64,000 nt of DNA from Marsupella aquatica (Eukaryota; Marchantiophyta), in the NCBI GenBank assembly GCA_973895155.1, contig OZ316891.1, positions 21,204,001-21,268,000 of the forward strand, read 5' to 3'. The position numbers and the translations under genes are program-made. The notes beneath the pieces are model-generated. The model was not told the DNA's origin, did not search any database, and worked only from the letters and a program-made list of their open reading frames with translations. Of the stretch, positions 38,310-49,476 are shown piece by piece. Position 1 is the stretch's first letter. Every line of letters starts with the position of its first letter.

Positions 38310-39035
38310 AATTAAGCAGGGATCCTATGTGAGCTTGAGAATGGATTCAGAGGGTTTAGAATGAAATCACATCCAAGCCTGTAGCTCTTAAGAACTTTAC
38401 GGTGCTCCAAATGACTCCTATGCTCGAAAGATTAAATCTCAGAAACGGCCTAAAGCCTACTCTTGGAAGGCGCTAGCAACCCAACTACTCCAAGGAAAGT
38501 AGCGTCTCCAATTTGCCGTCTACAGCGCAGTTCAGGATTCGGTTCGTTGTAATCTTTCCTCCGTGCTTTTCTTCTTGTCGGTCACTCCATCTGAAGGTTT
38601 CTCTCTTAGTAATCTGGCTACGCAAGCTCTCTCCGTCCCAATCTGGCGAGGTACGCACACAACTTCACATTCAAGATGGGCTCTGTTCCGATTGAATTCA
38701 GAACGCTCGTCTGTTTCTCCGAAGGTGCATGCCAGTGAATGATCAAGTTAGTGCTCGATCTTGTCGTCCTTGGTTCATGACTTCTTGATTGATTTGACGC
38801 TGAGCTTCTCCTCGTTGGCTCTCGTTTGGTTAAGCTGTGGAGAGTGAGTTCATGACTGATTCGTGACAGAATGAACGAATCCAGCTCTTTTAGGCTTCAA
38901 TTCGGGTTGATTTCTTGTTAATTTATCTCATCACAAATCTTCTCCTCCCTGGCTCTCGCTTGGTTCAGCTTTGGACGCTGAGTAAATTTTGGCGAAAATG
39001 TATCTAATATGGGCACCAAAGCGTATATCATGAAT
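38310..39035 (+). pseudogene. Duplicated NOP10 5' region with broken exon 1
   Basis: The sequence from about 38440 to 39035 parallels 43615-44355, the 5' flank, leader and first exon of the intact NOP10 gene. Shared blocks in order include gcctactcttggaag, ggaaagtagcgtctccaa, ctctctccgtcccaatctg, gagcttctcctcgttgg, tggttcagctttggacgc and ttttggcgaaaatgtatcta. The ATG at 38998 begins the exon copy. About 16 bases are missing just after atgtatctaat, the frame is lost, and the second and third exons are absent. The left part (38310-38490) is a copy of the local ~200-bp repeat that also precedes the intact gene. It may retain promoter activity, but no NOP10 can be made. Confidence 0.85.
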
Positions 39036-39117
39036 GGACAAAGGGTGGTTGGGCAATAGGTGGAGCAACAGTAACATGCTAAGAGGTATAAATGCACAGA
39101 TACTGAATATATGTCCT

Positions 39118-39423
39118 TGCGTCTGCAATGGGATGCTAGGAAGTTTAATCTCAGGACGAGGTGGAAGAAATAACAGTGGCATTCATTGACGTGAATTTTT
39201 TTAATCTCAGGACGAGGACTAAGAAATAACAGTGGCATTCATATATTGACGTGAATTTTTTCAGCTGGAGGTCCTCAAGAGTGTTTGCTCAAACACTGGT
39301 TGCTGGTGATCAGCTTGCGTTTGCAGTGGGTTCCAGGAAGTTCCATCTCAGGAAGAGTTGAAATAATAAGCATGGCATGCATGGAGGTGAATTTTCTCAG
39401 CTGGAGGGCCTCCTCACAAGCAT
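39118..39423. repeat. Degenerate repeats upstream of the lactate dehydrogenase gene
   Basis: Three related segments (from about 39118, 39202 and 39317) share atctcagga.gag, gaaataa.ag.ggcat and gtgaatttt.tcagctgg.gg. The last copy lies within the frame that continues in phase into the lactate dehydrogenase gene, so the repeats form part of its leader. Confidence 0.7.
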
Positions 39424-39608
39424 ACACTCCGCGTGTGGATGCTGTTGTACTCAAGCAGCAGCGTGTGACTCTAGTGCTTCGGAAAGAGAACGAGGGACTA
39501 TTGTCTGCGAATCTCATCAAGCAAGAATCTGAAAGAAGGGGGTTTAATAAGAGACCACAAGAATTCAAGAGGAAGACGAATCCATGGAGAGCAATCAGCG
39601 TAGGGTCC

Positions 39609-40649
39609 ATGGACGAGACCTCCGAGGAATCAGCCTTGACGGAGGACACCCTCTTCTCGAAGCTCCCCGGGATGAAGAATCCGGTGGGCTTTGCTGGGGA
39701 CAGCAAGACTTCAAAGGTCACGGTTGTGGGAGTGGGGAATGTAGGGATGGCTTGCGCACAAACCATCTTGACACAGAATCTGGCCGATGTGATCGCTCTG
39801 GTCGACGTCGTCCCAGACAAGCTCCGGGGTGAAATGCTCGACCTCCAGCACGCAGCTGCGTTTCTTCCCAACGTGAAAATCGTGGCCGACACCGACTACG
39901 CAGTCACTGCCGACTCCGACATCTGCATTGTCACCGCGGGAGCTCGGCAACGAGAAGGCGAGGACCGGCTCTCTCTCGTCGACCGAAACGTGTCCATCTT
40001 CAAAAACATCATCCCAAATCTCGTGAAGCACAGCCCAGACGCCATTCTCCTCATCGTCTCCAATCCCGTGGACATCCTCACGTGGGTGTCCTGGAAGCTC
40101 TCCGGCCATCCTCCCAACCGGGTCATCGGCTCTGGCACAACCCTCGACTCCTCCAGATTCCGAGCCTTAATTGCCAACTTCTTCCATGTGAGCCCTCAGA
40201 ATGTACACGCACAAATTCTCGGTGAGCACGGCGAGACTTCCGTGCCCTTGTGGGATAGTGTGAACGTTGCTGGGGTTCCCGTTTCCGAATTCCTCAAGAG
40301 CAGAGGGATCACAGCCAGTCCAGCAGCGCTGGAGGAGATGCACAGGAAGGTTGTCGATGGGGCGACAGAGGTGATCAAGCTCAAGGGGTATACGTCATGG
40401 GCGATCGGCTATTCAGTGGCCAGATTGGTGAGCAGCTTGCTGCGCAATCAGAGGAGGGTGTACCCCATTTCGGTGCTTGCTCGAGGATTTCATGGAATTG
40501 AGAACGAGGTGTTCATCAGTCTGCCTGCAAGTCTGGGGCGCACGGGGGTGTTGTCTGTGGTTAACTCGATGCTTTCGGATGTGGAGAAGAGGCACCTTCA
40601 AGCTTCTGCCAGGGGTCTGTTCGAAGTGCAGAGCAAGCTTCACTTGTGA
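39609..40649 (+). CDS. LDH: L-lactate dehydrogenase, intronless
   Basis: NAD-dependent lactate dehydrogenase, cytosolic, reducing pyruvate to L-lactate during oxygen shortage. The protein has 346 residues in one exon; plant LDH is about 350. The NAD-binding GVGNVG is at 41-46. GARQREGEDR near 111-120 has Gln113, the residue that selects pyruvate over oxaloacetate, so this is not malate dehydrogenase. DSSRFR (180-185) holds the substrate Arg, and the catalytic His208 sits in GEHGE. The usual motif is GEHGD, so Asp is replaced by Glu beside the active His. The C terminus FEVQSKLHL matches the family end. The frame is open back to 39285; I chose 39609 because the 37 residues before the dinucleotide fold match plant LDH, and the upstream part overlaps a repeat. 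Absence of introns suggests a retrocopy origin or intron loss. Confidence 0.92.
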   Translation: MDETSEESALTEDTLFSKLPGMKNPVGFAGDSKTSKVTVVGVGNVGMACAQTILTQNLADVIALVDVVPDKLRGEMLDLQHAAAFLPNVKIVADTDYAVTADSDICIVTAGARQREGEDRLSLVDRNVSIFKNIIPNLVKHSPDAILLIVSNPVDILTWVSWKLSGHPPNRVIGSGTTLDSSRFRALIANFFHVSPQNVHAQILGEHGETSVPLWDSVNVAGVPVSEFLKSRGITASPAALEEMHRKVVDGATEVIKLKGYTSWAIGYSVARLVSSLLRNQRRVYPISVLARGFHGIENEVFISLPASLGRTGVLSVVNSMLSDVEKRHLQASARGLFEVQSKLHL

Positions 40650-41689
40650 CAAATCACGTGAAGAGCTTTGTGATTATTAAATAGGGAGTCTCGAAGCTTG
40701 GGCGATGACTTTTAGCTACACCTTTTTCACAAGGTTGTACAAAAGTTTTTCTTTTACCTTTTTCTCAAGGTTGTGAAAAAGTTTTTTTCATGAGCCTGTA
40801 TAGTGATTTATGATTTATGGTCGTATGCCACTCTTTTATGCCAAAAAGATGTGGATCATGAATTTAGTACTCCATAACTTTTTGTGTCTCCATAACTTTT
40901 TATGTCTCCTTCACTACTAGTTTAAGCTCCATACAATTTTTTGAGGTTTGAGACCCCCCTCATGAAGTAGGTGCACTACAAAATATTGTCTCCTGTAAAT
41001 GATGTTAAAGTGAAGTTTTGAAGTGCATAAGTGAAATATGGCCGGGAGTCCACCTAGCAACTACAATATATTGTCTGCTGTTAATGATGTTAAAGGGAAG
41101 TTTTGAAGTGCGTAAGTGAGATATGGCCCCCCAATGTAGGGGGTCACGTGGCAACTGGATTTCAAGGAGTGGGGTGAACATTTTGGGGAGTCAGCCTAGC
41201 AATTGGATTTGAAGGAATAGGGGAATTGTGGCAGGATGAGCTGGGCATGGAAAAGATGCACCTTTGGGTTATCTAATGGATAAGAAAAACTATCACCACA
41301 ATCCAATTCCAGGGAGGCTTCCTGTCATAATAACATTTTGTAGGAAGGTCATCAAAAAGAGAGTGGGATTGCACATTAGAATGATTATAGCTCCAGTATA
41401 ACACTTTGCATGAAAATTATGTTCGTACACATGCGTTGAGGTCATCATTGGGAGCCAATACTCAAAGGTTTGTTGGCCCCTTTGTTACATCCTTACCATA
41501 ATTGGCCATTGTTCATGACCTACTTCATAAAGTGAAGACATAGGTCATAAATTCTCTTGTAACATTTTTTTTTTTTAAACTATGTTGGTGGACAGGGACA
41601 GACATGAGGAGTCTGGGTAAGGGGCCTTCTTGTGCATACTCAATAGTAGTCAGCTAGTACACCCTATTCTTCAAAATTTTAATCATAGA
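40650..41689. other. 3' flank of LDH with an 85-bp duplication
   Basis: No gene is visible. Two segments starting actaca at 40975 and 41060 share attgtct.ctgt.aatgat, gttaaag.gaagttttgaag and gtgcgtaagtga-type blocks at an offset of 85 bases. A short dyad, acctttttcacaaggttgt followed by acctttttctcaaggttgt, is also directly repeated near 40720-40780. Confidence 0.6.
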
Positions 41690-42310
41690 TCCCATGTGAG
41701 CTTGAGAAGGGAGCAAGAGGTTTAGAATGGAATTTCATCCAAGCTTATAGCTCTAAAGAACCTTATGGTCCTCCCAGAGACTCACCCCTTAGCTCAAAAG
41801 CTTGAATTTGAAAAGAAGCCTAAAAGCCTACCCTTGGATGGTGCTAGCACTCCTACTACAAGTCATAAGCTCTATGGGATCTCCATCCATAAATGTAAGC
41901 TTGGATAAGATCCCAAAATTCTATTTGTAAGAAAGAGAAACCTTTTTACTCAAATTTATAGCCTACTATTCAAAAATCTATATATGGTAGATCCCATGTG
42001 ACCTTGAGAATTCTGTAGGAGCAAAAGGTTTGAATGAATCCTCATCCAAACTTATACCTCTAAAGAACTTTATGGCGCACCTACATTATTGACTCACCCC
42101 TAAGCTCAAAAACATTAATGTCAAAAGCGACGTAAAGGCCTACTCTTGGGAAGGTGATAGCAACCCAACTACCTGTCATAAGCTCAGATGGGATCTCCAC
42201 ACAAACCTTTGAACTAGGATAACATAACAACATACTATTGTAGGAAAAATCAAACTGTTTTACTCAATCCATATCATACTAGTCAGAAATCTACATCATA
42301 GATCCCTTGT
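41690..42310. repeat. Local ~200-bp repeat family
   Basis: Copies begin atcccatgtgagcttgaga and continue with aaaggttt, catccaa.ctta, ctctaaagaac, gctcaaaa, aaaagcctac.cttgg and caacccaacta. Copies lie near 41690-41875 and 41990-42200, with a fragment at 42298. Further copies at 38310-38490 and 43570-43690 sit immediately upstream of the dead and the live NOP10 first exons. The family appears confined to this 6-kb interval of the window. Confidence 0.75.
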
Positions 42311-43255
42311 GAGCTTGACAATAGGTACAAAAGGTTTGTGAACCAGCAGCTTGTCACACTAAAGCACTAGATGAAGACCCTTAACTCATCACACTTTTGC
42401 ATACATATGGACTACGAGCCCAATGCCAGTGCGTTGCACTGTGCAAGGAGGGCCGGTCCCATAGGGAGAAAGCGCATGGAATGTAAACGTGGGAAGGGAG
42501 GCGAGCGAGGCAGGCAGCCAGGAGGGCACGAAGCCCTATGCACGGAAGGGAGGCGTGGCGAGGCAGGGCCCGAAGCCCTATGCATGGATGGGAGCAATTA
42601 CGTGGGCCTGCGCCTGCCTGTGTGCGTCGTTCCTGGCATGCGTGTCTCGTTAACCGATCGGACGGATACGAAAAAAGAGATGCTTTAATCTGACGGTTCA
42701 GTTTCATTCCCGCTGATATTCAAATTCATAACGGGACGACGGACGAAAGTGGCCAAATGGGCGGGATTGCCTATTATAGTGTTAGATTATCTCGTCACAT
42801 TATTGCAGTGGTAGATCTTTATGTTGTAGGCAGCTTTCCAAGATTTCCCCGGCACAAATCTTTATTGTCACCCATTGCAAACATGAAATTGATTGCATAC
42901 ACTAGAATTGAAATACCTGAGCCAAAATGTGTCATGTCAAATGCAAGATCCCAAATAGAAAAGTACCAAAGCAATCCACCTGGATTACAAAACCGAACAC
43001 ATGAGCAAAAAAGGGATCCACGAGGGGCCCACTAGTAGGTGACTAGGATTCATCATGGTTTGCCAGATTGTGCTCCAAGTTCATATACACTGAAGTCTGC
43101 CCTATTCTCACTATTTCATGGCTGAGATTGCATCTCAAACATACAAGAAGAAAAAGAGGGTTCCAAATTCTTGTAAAGCCCCTTTGTTTTTCTTCTTTCT
43201 AGGTTTTTGTGGTTTTCATTGTCTCCCTTCTTTCCAGTTTCGAGTTTATGCTCTC
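42311..43255. other. No gene recognised
   Basis: A GC-rich patch (42480-42600) carries short direct repeats of cgaagccctatgca and keeps both strands open, which produces overlapping frames without family resemblance. The remainder shows no visible feature. Confidence 0.5.
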
Positions 43256-43483
43256 AACTTCTCTGAGCCTCCTTTGTTCTTATTCCACTATACTTTGTTA
43301 GGCCCTTTTTCCGTAAATTGGTCCATCTCAAAACTTCTCTGGACCTCCTTTGCTATTATTAAATTATATTTTGTTGGGCCTTTTTTCAGTAAATTGGTCC
43401 CTCTCAAAACTTCTCTGGGCCTCCTTTGCTATGATTAAATTGTATTTTGTTGGGCCTTTTTTAATAAATTGGTCCCTTTTCCC
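43256..43483. repeat. 76-bp tandem array, three copies
   Basis: Units start aacttctctg at 43256, 43332 and 43408, each containing cctcctttg, attttgttgggcctttttt and aaattggtcc. A degraded fourth unit runs to about 43580. Frames on the plus strand through it reflect the array. Confidence 0.8.
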
Positions 43484-44301
43484 CTCTTACAGAACTCTAA
43501 AGAACTTTCCGAGACGCTTTCTTCCATTGTACTGTGTTAGGCACATTTTTAGTAAATCCTTCCCTTTTCCCGATTATATCATCAAAAACTTTATGGTGCT
43601 CCTAGTGCCGCACCCCTAAGCTCAAAAGATTGATCTCAAAAGCGGCCTAAAAGCCTACTCTTGGAAGCTGCTTGCACCCAACTACGACAAGGAAAGTAGC
43701 GTCTCCAATTTGCCGAACACAGCGCACTTCAGGATTTGGTTCGTTGCAAACTTTCCTTCGTGCATTTCTTCTTGTTGCTCGCTCTCTCATTACGCGAGCT
43801 CTCTCCGTCCCAATCTGTCGAGGTACGCACAGAACATAATTCTCTCTCAAGACGCGCTCTGTTGCGATAGAATTCAGATCGCGCGTCTGGTCGAAGCCGA
43901 AGTTGCATGCCAGTGACTGATTCACGTCAGTGCTCGATTTTGTTCTGCTTGTCGCTCGCTGTTGCGGCGGCGTGGATGGGTCATGACTGATTTGTGGCCA
44001 GACAAATTAATCCAGAGTCTTCTAGGGTTTCAATCCCGTGCTTGATTGATTACTTTGTTGGCTGACCTGACCACGGAGCTTCTCCTCGTTGGGCTCTCGT
44101 TTGGTTCACCTGTGGAGAGTGAGTGCAATGACTGATTCGTGGCAAAATGAATGAATTTAGCGTCTTCGAGGGTTTCAATTAGGGTTATTTCTTGTTGATT
44201 TATCTGACCATGAAGCTTCTCTTCCTTGGCTCTCGCGTGGTTCAGCTTTGGACGCGAGGTAGTTCTTGCGGCGGGGCAAGCGGCTGAGCGTTTTGGCGAA
44301 A

Positions 44302-45018
44302 ATGTATCTAATGTACTACGTCAACGAGGTGGGCAGCAAAGTGTATACCATGAAGGTGAGATAAGATGAGAAGAGATCATGTTTTCTTCGTCACAGGGGC
44401 CACTCTGTCCGCGTCCAGTGGGAGACGATGTGGAGATGACTGTGTGCTTTCTAGGGCGCAATCACTTTCTGTTGCATGTATTTTAATGTAGGGTTTGGAG
44501 TTTTCGTGTCACGATCGCCAAGGCGCGATTGGCCTGTTAGTTTCTGTTGGAAGAGTATACGGAGATGACTGCTCTTCGTCTAGCGAGGTTCAGCTACTAT
44601 TGCATGTGTTTTGGTCAGGGTTTAGGGTTTGGTGTCCCAGGATGTATCTCAAGATGAACAGGCTTCTCTCTCGTGTATCGGTGGCCGTCCCTTTGTCAGT
44701 TTTTGCGTCAGATCGATTTCTTGTAGCTGAATTCTGATATGGAGGAGTGGCTGCGCTTGTCTTGACAGAAAGAAGCTCCGGATGGAACGCCGACGAAATG
44801 CGCCCATCCAGGTACAACTATCACTCGTGACTTTCTTGCAAATCCATGGGGAAGTTTTTGTGTGTATATTGTTCCCGAAGTCTTAGTGGTCGTTGACGGT
44901 GGTTTGTATTTGGTGTGCAGCTCGATTTTCACCCGACGACAAGTTTTCGAAGCAGCGGATGACTTGCAAGAGGCGATTCGGGCTTTTGCCAACGCAGGGA
45001 CCTCCCCACAAGTACTGA
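44302..45018 (+). CDS. NOP10: H/ACA ribonucleoprotein subunit NOP10
   Basis: Small core protein of H/ACA snoRNPs, which guide pseudouridine formation in rRNA and snRNA in the nucleolus; it joins dyskerin, GAR1 and NHP2. Three exons: 44302-44355, 44769-44811 and 44921-45018. They total 195 bases, 64 residues, exactly the family length. It starts [18 protein letters not shown], continues with [19 protein letters not shown] and ends FGLLPTQ then HKY. Junctions are AAG/GTGAGA, CAG before the second exon, and a phase-1 junction completing Ala. No damage is visible. The 5' flank, leader and exon 1 have a broken second copy at 38.4-39.04 kb. Intron 1 contains a gggtttagggttt motif. Confidence 0.96.
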
Positions 45019-47846
45019 ACTGTTTTGCTGCGGCTCGGTATGGCGACCACGCTGTACATATGAAGGTTGTTATCTGAGCTGAGCAATGTCTGGTTATTTG
45101 TGGGTGTGGTTCCGGTTCTCCAATTCAATGAGCTGGGTTTAATGAAAAAGATGTCAGTAGCTTTTTTGGGCGTCACTACTGAGAATCACAATATAGCTAG
45201 TTCACTGGAATTCATATTGAGGCGACGAGAAATTAGGTATTTGTCACATATTGCCTTTCATGGTGATGACAGACTTAAAAGCTTTTCCCGTAGAGAAGAC
45301 GAAGCTCTCAGTGGACGTACAAGTGGACAGAAAGATGGGACGTGCTTGTGAGGGGTCTAGGTGAAATTGCAGATCCGGTTTCGAACTTCCGTGCTGGTAG
45401 ATTGGAATGAGAAACATTAGTGGAAGTTTGTTCTTCCCGGAACTCGGAATGTATTTTTATCCAGAATAATTTTGACCGATTGTGTGTATGGATTTACTTA
45501 TTCGTCGCCTCTCCTTTTGCAACTCGGAAGTCCGAACCTGAGAAAAATGGTGGCGCGTGTCATGGCTAGATTTCAGTCTCGGTATCTTTCGTCAGGACAT
45601 CCAGTAAGGGATCGTGGATTGCCGCTGCCGTCAGTACAAGCAATTCTAAAGCACAGTCGGTCATTCGGCAGCTGGACGGGAAATTATTTTTGGTTCTGGT
45701 TCACCTGTTTTTTTATTAAGGCTCACTGAGGATGGCAGTTTTAGGGCCCTTGCAAAGATTTATTCGGTTTCTATATGAGGGTTTTCATCCATAGTTCTGG
45801 TTCCATCCACATTATTTGTTGTGAGCTCACTAAACTGCGGTTTTAGATCCTTTTCATAGCGGGATTTGGTCTTCATGCGTAATGGACGTCAAATATACTA
45901 CTAACGTTGTCTGTGATAGTTTTTATTTGGTTATTGTCGACAGTGGGTGACGATTCAGCTGATTGACGTCCCCACAAGCGGAAATCCAGTGATTTACATA
46001 TTGTCTTTGCAGACATAATCTGCGGATCTAGTTATGGTTAAAATCATGGAGGTTCTCTGTTTTGAATTCGTTTCGCTAAAAGGGAGGGTCCAAGAGCTCA
46101 CTAGTAAGACAGTTGCAAGCTATTATGAATCGGTTACTATAGATATGTTTGGCCTGCCGACGTGTGTGTGGTACCACTTCACTAACTCATCTTGAGGCTT
46201 CACTCATTATAAGATGTCTGCCAAAGGGGTGTGGCCAAACGCCTTGGATAGAAGAAACTTGGAAACGGATGGGACATCAAATTAGAATGTTGAAGACTAC
46301 ACCGCAGTATTTCCTTCTACGTCGCAGATTTGACTCGGAAGTCCAACTTGGGAAATTAGTCAGAACGTGGAGAGAGCTTTCCTAGAGTCTCATTCTCCGA
46401 ACGACCAGATTCGCCATAAATCCTGGCTTGAATTTGCAGGCCAGCAATCAGCTGTGCCTGAGTAACCGAGGGCAATTGTCTGTATGGTGGAAGTCTCGTC
46501 GATGAGTAGTCTTCATGATCACTCACACGTTGAATCAAATCTGCTGAGGATATCTTGTGAATCGCACGTGCTTTATGATCATCTGCATTCGGGCATAAGA
46601 AGTTCGAAGGCCATGGCAGATGACTTAGAAAGTATGCATTCAATCAGAAGTGGGGACACAACCTTTTGCTCATTGCAGGAGGTACATCTCTCTATAATCG
46701 ATAAGTGAATCACCAGGCCTCATTTATGCGAACCGTATATATTACATTCGTACCAGAAATTTGTCTGGAGAACTTCCGAGCAGTGTGTTGGTGTGCCTGC
46801 TCACTCCCTGAAGGTTTGCTGCAGGAAAGTTTGGGCCAATCTTTAAGAATAAGCACGTATTCTGATTTTTCAGACAATCTGAACAGCAGTGAGGAGTACT
46901 AGGAATTTCCACCGGTATAGCAGCGTGTCACGAGTATGGTGCGATTTGTTTGAACGTTGTCTATGTCTGTTATTCCTCAATCAACTCCTGTAATCACAAA
47001 CAACTGATCGGGTCGTCTTGCTGAAAACTTCCGAGCTTTTATGAGAAAGATTGGGTTACTTGGGTGGAGATTGTTGTCACCTCAAAAGGTGAGAATCTAG
47101 TTAGTGTTGTCAATTACAGCACTGGTACAACATTATTATGTACCTTTGTGATGGTGAGAGCTCTTCGTGTCATGATGAAACCTTTTTGTAGACATGGTTC
47201 TTTGGAGGGAGAAGGATTTGGCTAGAGTGGAAGAACTCACCAGATGATGATAGAGATGATCAACAATGTGAATGGCTGACAAGAAATGAGGTGGCACCTA
47301 ATATCAGAATTGGAGGCAAAGCCACCAGAAACTATAATATCAATTTGAGCAAGGACTTTGCTCGACTTCTGTTGGATCAGTCAGTTCTCTAGACAAATAC
47401 ATCATAAACCCTAAATACATCAACTTCATCAGTTGCCTTCAGCTGGGCAGTGGTGTGTAGCTGCATGGCTTAACCCTAATCCACATCAACCCTAAATACA
47501 TAAACTTCCTTAGTTTCCGTCAGTTGGGATGTAGTGTGGGACTGCATGGGTTTACCCTGACCCACTTCCCCCCTGTCCTCATCTATCACCACATCCTCTT
47601 CCCACTGGATCGCACTTCTTAGCCCCCCTCGCCCTCAGTTTGTGCTGTTGGGGCATCAAGTTTGCAAGGTTGTGGGAGGAGGATGGCACACACTGTTGTG
47701 AGGGCAGAAGATGGGGTGACGAATGGGGATGAGAGTGACGTGGGTTAGACTATGGGCGGATGGGCCAATAGGAGGCAACCCTCAAGTCAGATTGAACAGG
47801 TTAAGGTCACAATGGGTAGGGTGGGGAGTTAACTTTTAACTACATT
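45019..47846. other. Intergenic, no gene recognised
   Basis: This is the downstream flank of NOP10. Open frames are short and none resembles a known family. A tandem duplication near 47407 is listed separately. The interval ends at the target-site duplication of the Harbinger element. Confidence 0.5.
47407..47568. repeat. 81-bp tandem duplication
   Basis: Copies starting aaccctaaatacat at 47407 and 47488 share aacttc.t.agtt, gtcag.tggg, gtggg-ctgcatgg and aaccctgaccca-type blocks. Several aaccct words make it telomere-like in flavour, but it is not a telomere array. Confidence 0.65.
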
Positions 47847-47863
47847 AAAGATATCCATAAAGT
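47847..47863 (+). repeat. Left terminal inverted repeat of the Harbinger element
   Basis: The sequence aaagatatccataaagt is the exact reverse complement of 52275-52291. It is preceded by att, repeated after the right end. Confidence 0.85.
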
Positions 47864-48248
47864 ATATCCTGACTTTCGCCCAAGAATTAGGCTAACTCGG
47901 GATTAGACCCGCTAATTTGTCATTAGTCGTAAAGTAGGTCCTGCTTTGTAAAGCTTGATGAGTTACTGTAAACCATCCCAAGTTAATTTTGGCACACGAC
48001 AGAATCATCGGGCTACTAAGCAGCTCTGCCCTTGGCCTCGACAGCGCAAGGTTACTCAGCAGCTCGCCCTTGGCCTCGACATCGCAAAAATAGCAGCCTC
48101 TGCCCTTGCGAATTGATCTGCGCCCTCTTTACTGCTCTGTGTGTGTGTCCTGCAGTCCTTCATTTACTCTTTGACGGTGTGGCCACAAGGAGCCGGTGAG
48201 CTATCCATCTTTTCGCCAAGTGTGGATCTTGGAGCAGTGCGCCTACTG

Positions 48249-49476
48249 ATGGAGATGCCCACAATGCCAGGGAGTCTTGATATGCAGCAAGTCCTTCCTC
48301 CAATCGTGCACGGCGAGGAGCATGAAGATTTCTGGAGAGGAGATAATGATAGCCAAGATCATGGAGATACAGGCTTCATGCTGTTGTTGCTTGCAATGGC
48401 TATGCAGGCATATCTCATAATGCTCGATACATTCCAACCAATTGAGCTGGCTCGGGAGAATCAGGTGACTGTGAACCCAAGAAGACCAGTAGATGACCTA
48501 CTCTCTAAATACTCTCAAACTCCACAATTGTTCAAGGACCTCACAAATTTCACTCTTGAAGAATTTGCAGAGCTCTTGAAGAATTGTTTGTCCCACCATA
48601 GAACAGAATGCTAGGTCTAGTGGATTATCTCATAAGCTGAAAGGTCGCCCTAGCAAATTGACCCCAGAACAGAGATTGCTTAGCTACGTCTTTTACATGA
48701 AGCATGACAACACAATTTATTTTGATGCTGCTCATTGGAATTGGGCAAGATCATCAGTATGTGATGATGCCATTTTTGTAGCTTCTTGTGTAAATCAAGC
48801 CTTGGCCAATGAGATCCGATGGCCTAGTGTCGATGAGAGATTGGAGTTGGGGAATGTCATCACCAACTTGCCTGGATGCATAGGATTTGTTGATGGCACC
48901 TTATGCAAAATTTGCAGGCCCTTTGATGACCCCTATCACAGTAAATGGTATCAAGGGCGGAAAAAGATGTATTGCTTTAATTCCATAGTGCTAGTAGATC
49001 ATAATGAACTTTTTATCTAAGTTGACCCTGGCTATCCTGGTAGTTTCCATGATGTCACAATTCTGAAGGATTCTTGGGTGGACAAGAATTGGAGAACCCA
49101 ATTTGCAAATCAGGATGACTACTATGAGTATTTGCTTGGCGATCAGGGATACACAAGCATGGAGAATTATGTGATGAGAGGTTTCAGTAAGGTGGAAATC
49201 CGAGCTATGGAATTGGATGAAAGCCTGGTGAAGATATTCAACAAGATGCACTCGGGATACAGAGTCAAGGTGGAGTGGGGAATTGGTGGTATGAAACAAA
49301 AATGGAGGCAGGTGCAGAAAAGATTTGATCTTGTGAGACCTAAGTTTGCCATCACATTTAGGGCAACTGCATTGCTCACCAATTTCCTGCATAGGCGAAG
49401 GAGGGATATGAGAGTAGAAATAATTGGTCCTAGGGTCAGAGGAGAAGAGAACAAGGGATGGGCTAGCGAGTTTTGA
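48249..49476 (+). pseudogene. Harbinger DDE transposase, frameshifted and nonsense-mutated
   Basis: Catalytic transposase of the element (DDE/HARBI1 type). The N-terminal part (48249-48614) reads through QLFKDLTNFTLEEFAEL. Then the frame changes by one base near 48580, and the reading continues as VCPTIEQNARSSG into 48658-49020. The first catalytic Asp is in GFVDGT (48892-48894). A TAA stop at 49018-49020 stands where the family usually has Tyr or a similar residue before VDPG. The frame then continues without shift to 49476, with the second Asp in GSFHD (49051-49053) and the Glu in KVEWGIGG (49273-49275). All three catalytic residues remain. One frameshift and one stop suffice to kill it, so inactivation appears recent. 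Confidence 0.88.

Noticed and set aside
42371-42707. Overlapping 105- and 108-codon frames on both strands
   Set aside because: A GC-rich patch with few stop codons on either strand; no family resemblance and short direct repeats inside.
43118-43619. Plus-strand frames with repeated FSVNWSLSKLLW
   Set aside because: Explained by the 76-bp array; the period is not a multiple of three and the frames jump between copies.
45067-46902. Several 65-97-codon frames downstream of NOP10
   Set aside because: No motif, no consistent splice sites and random overlap between strands.
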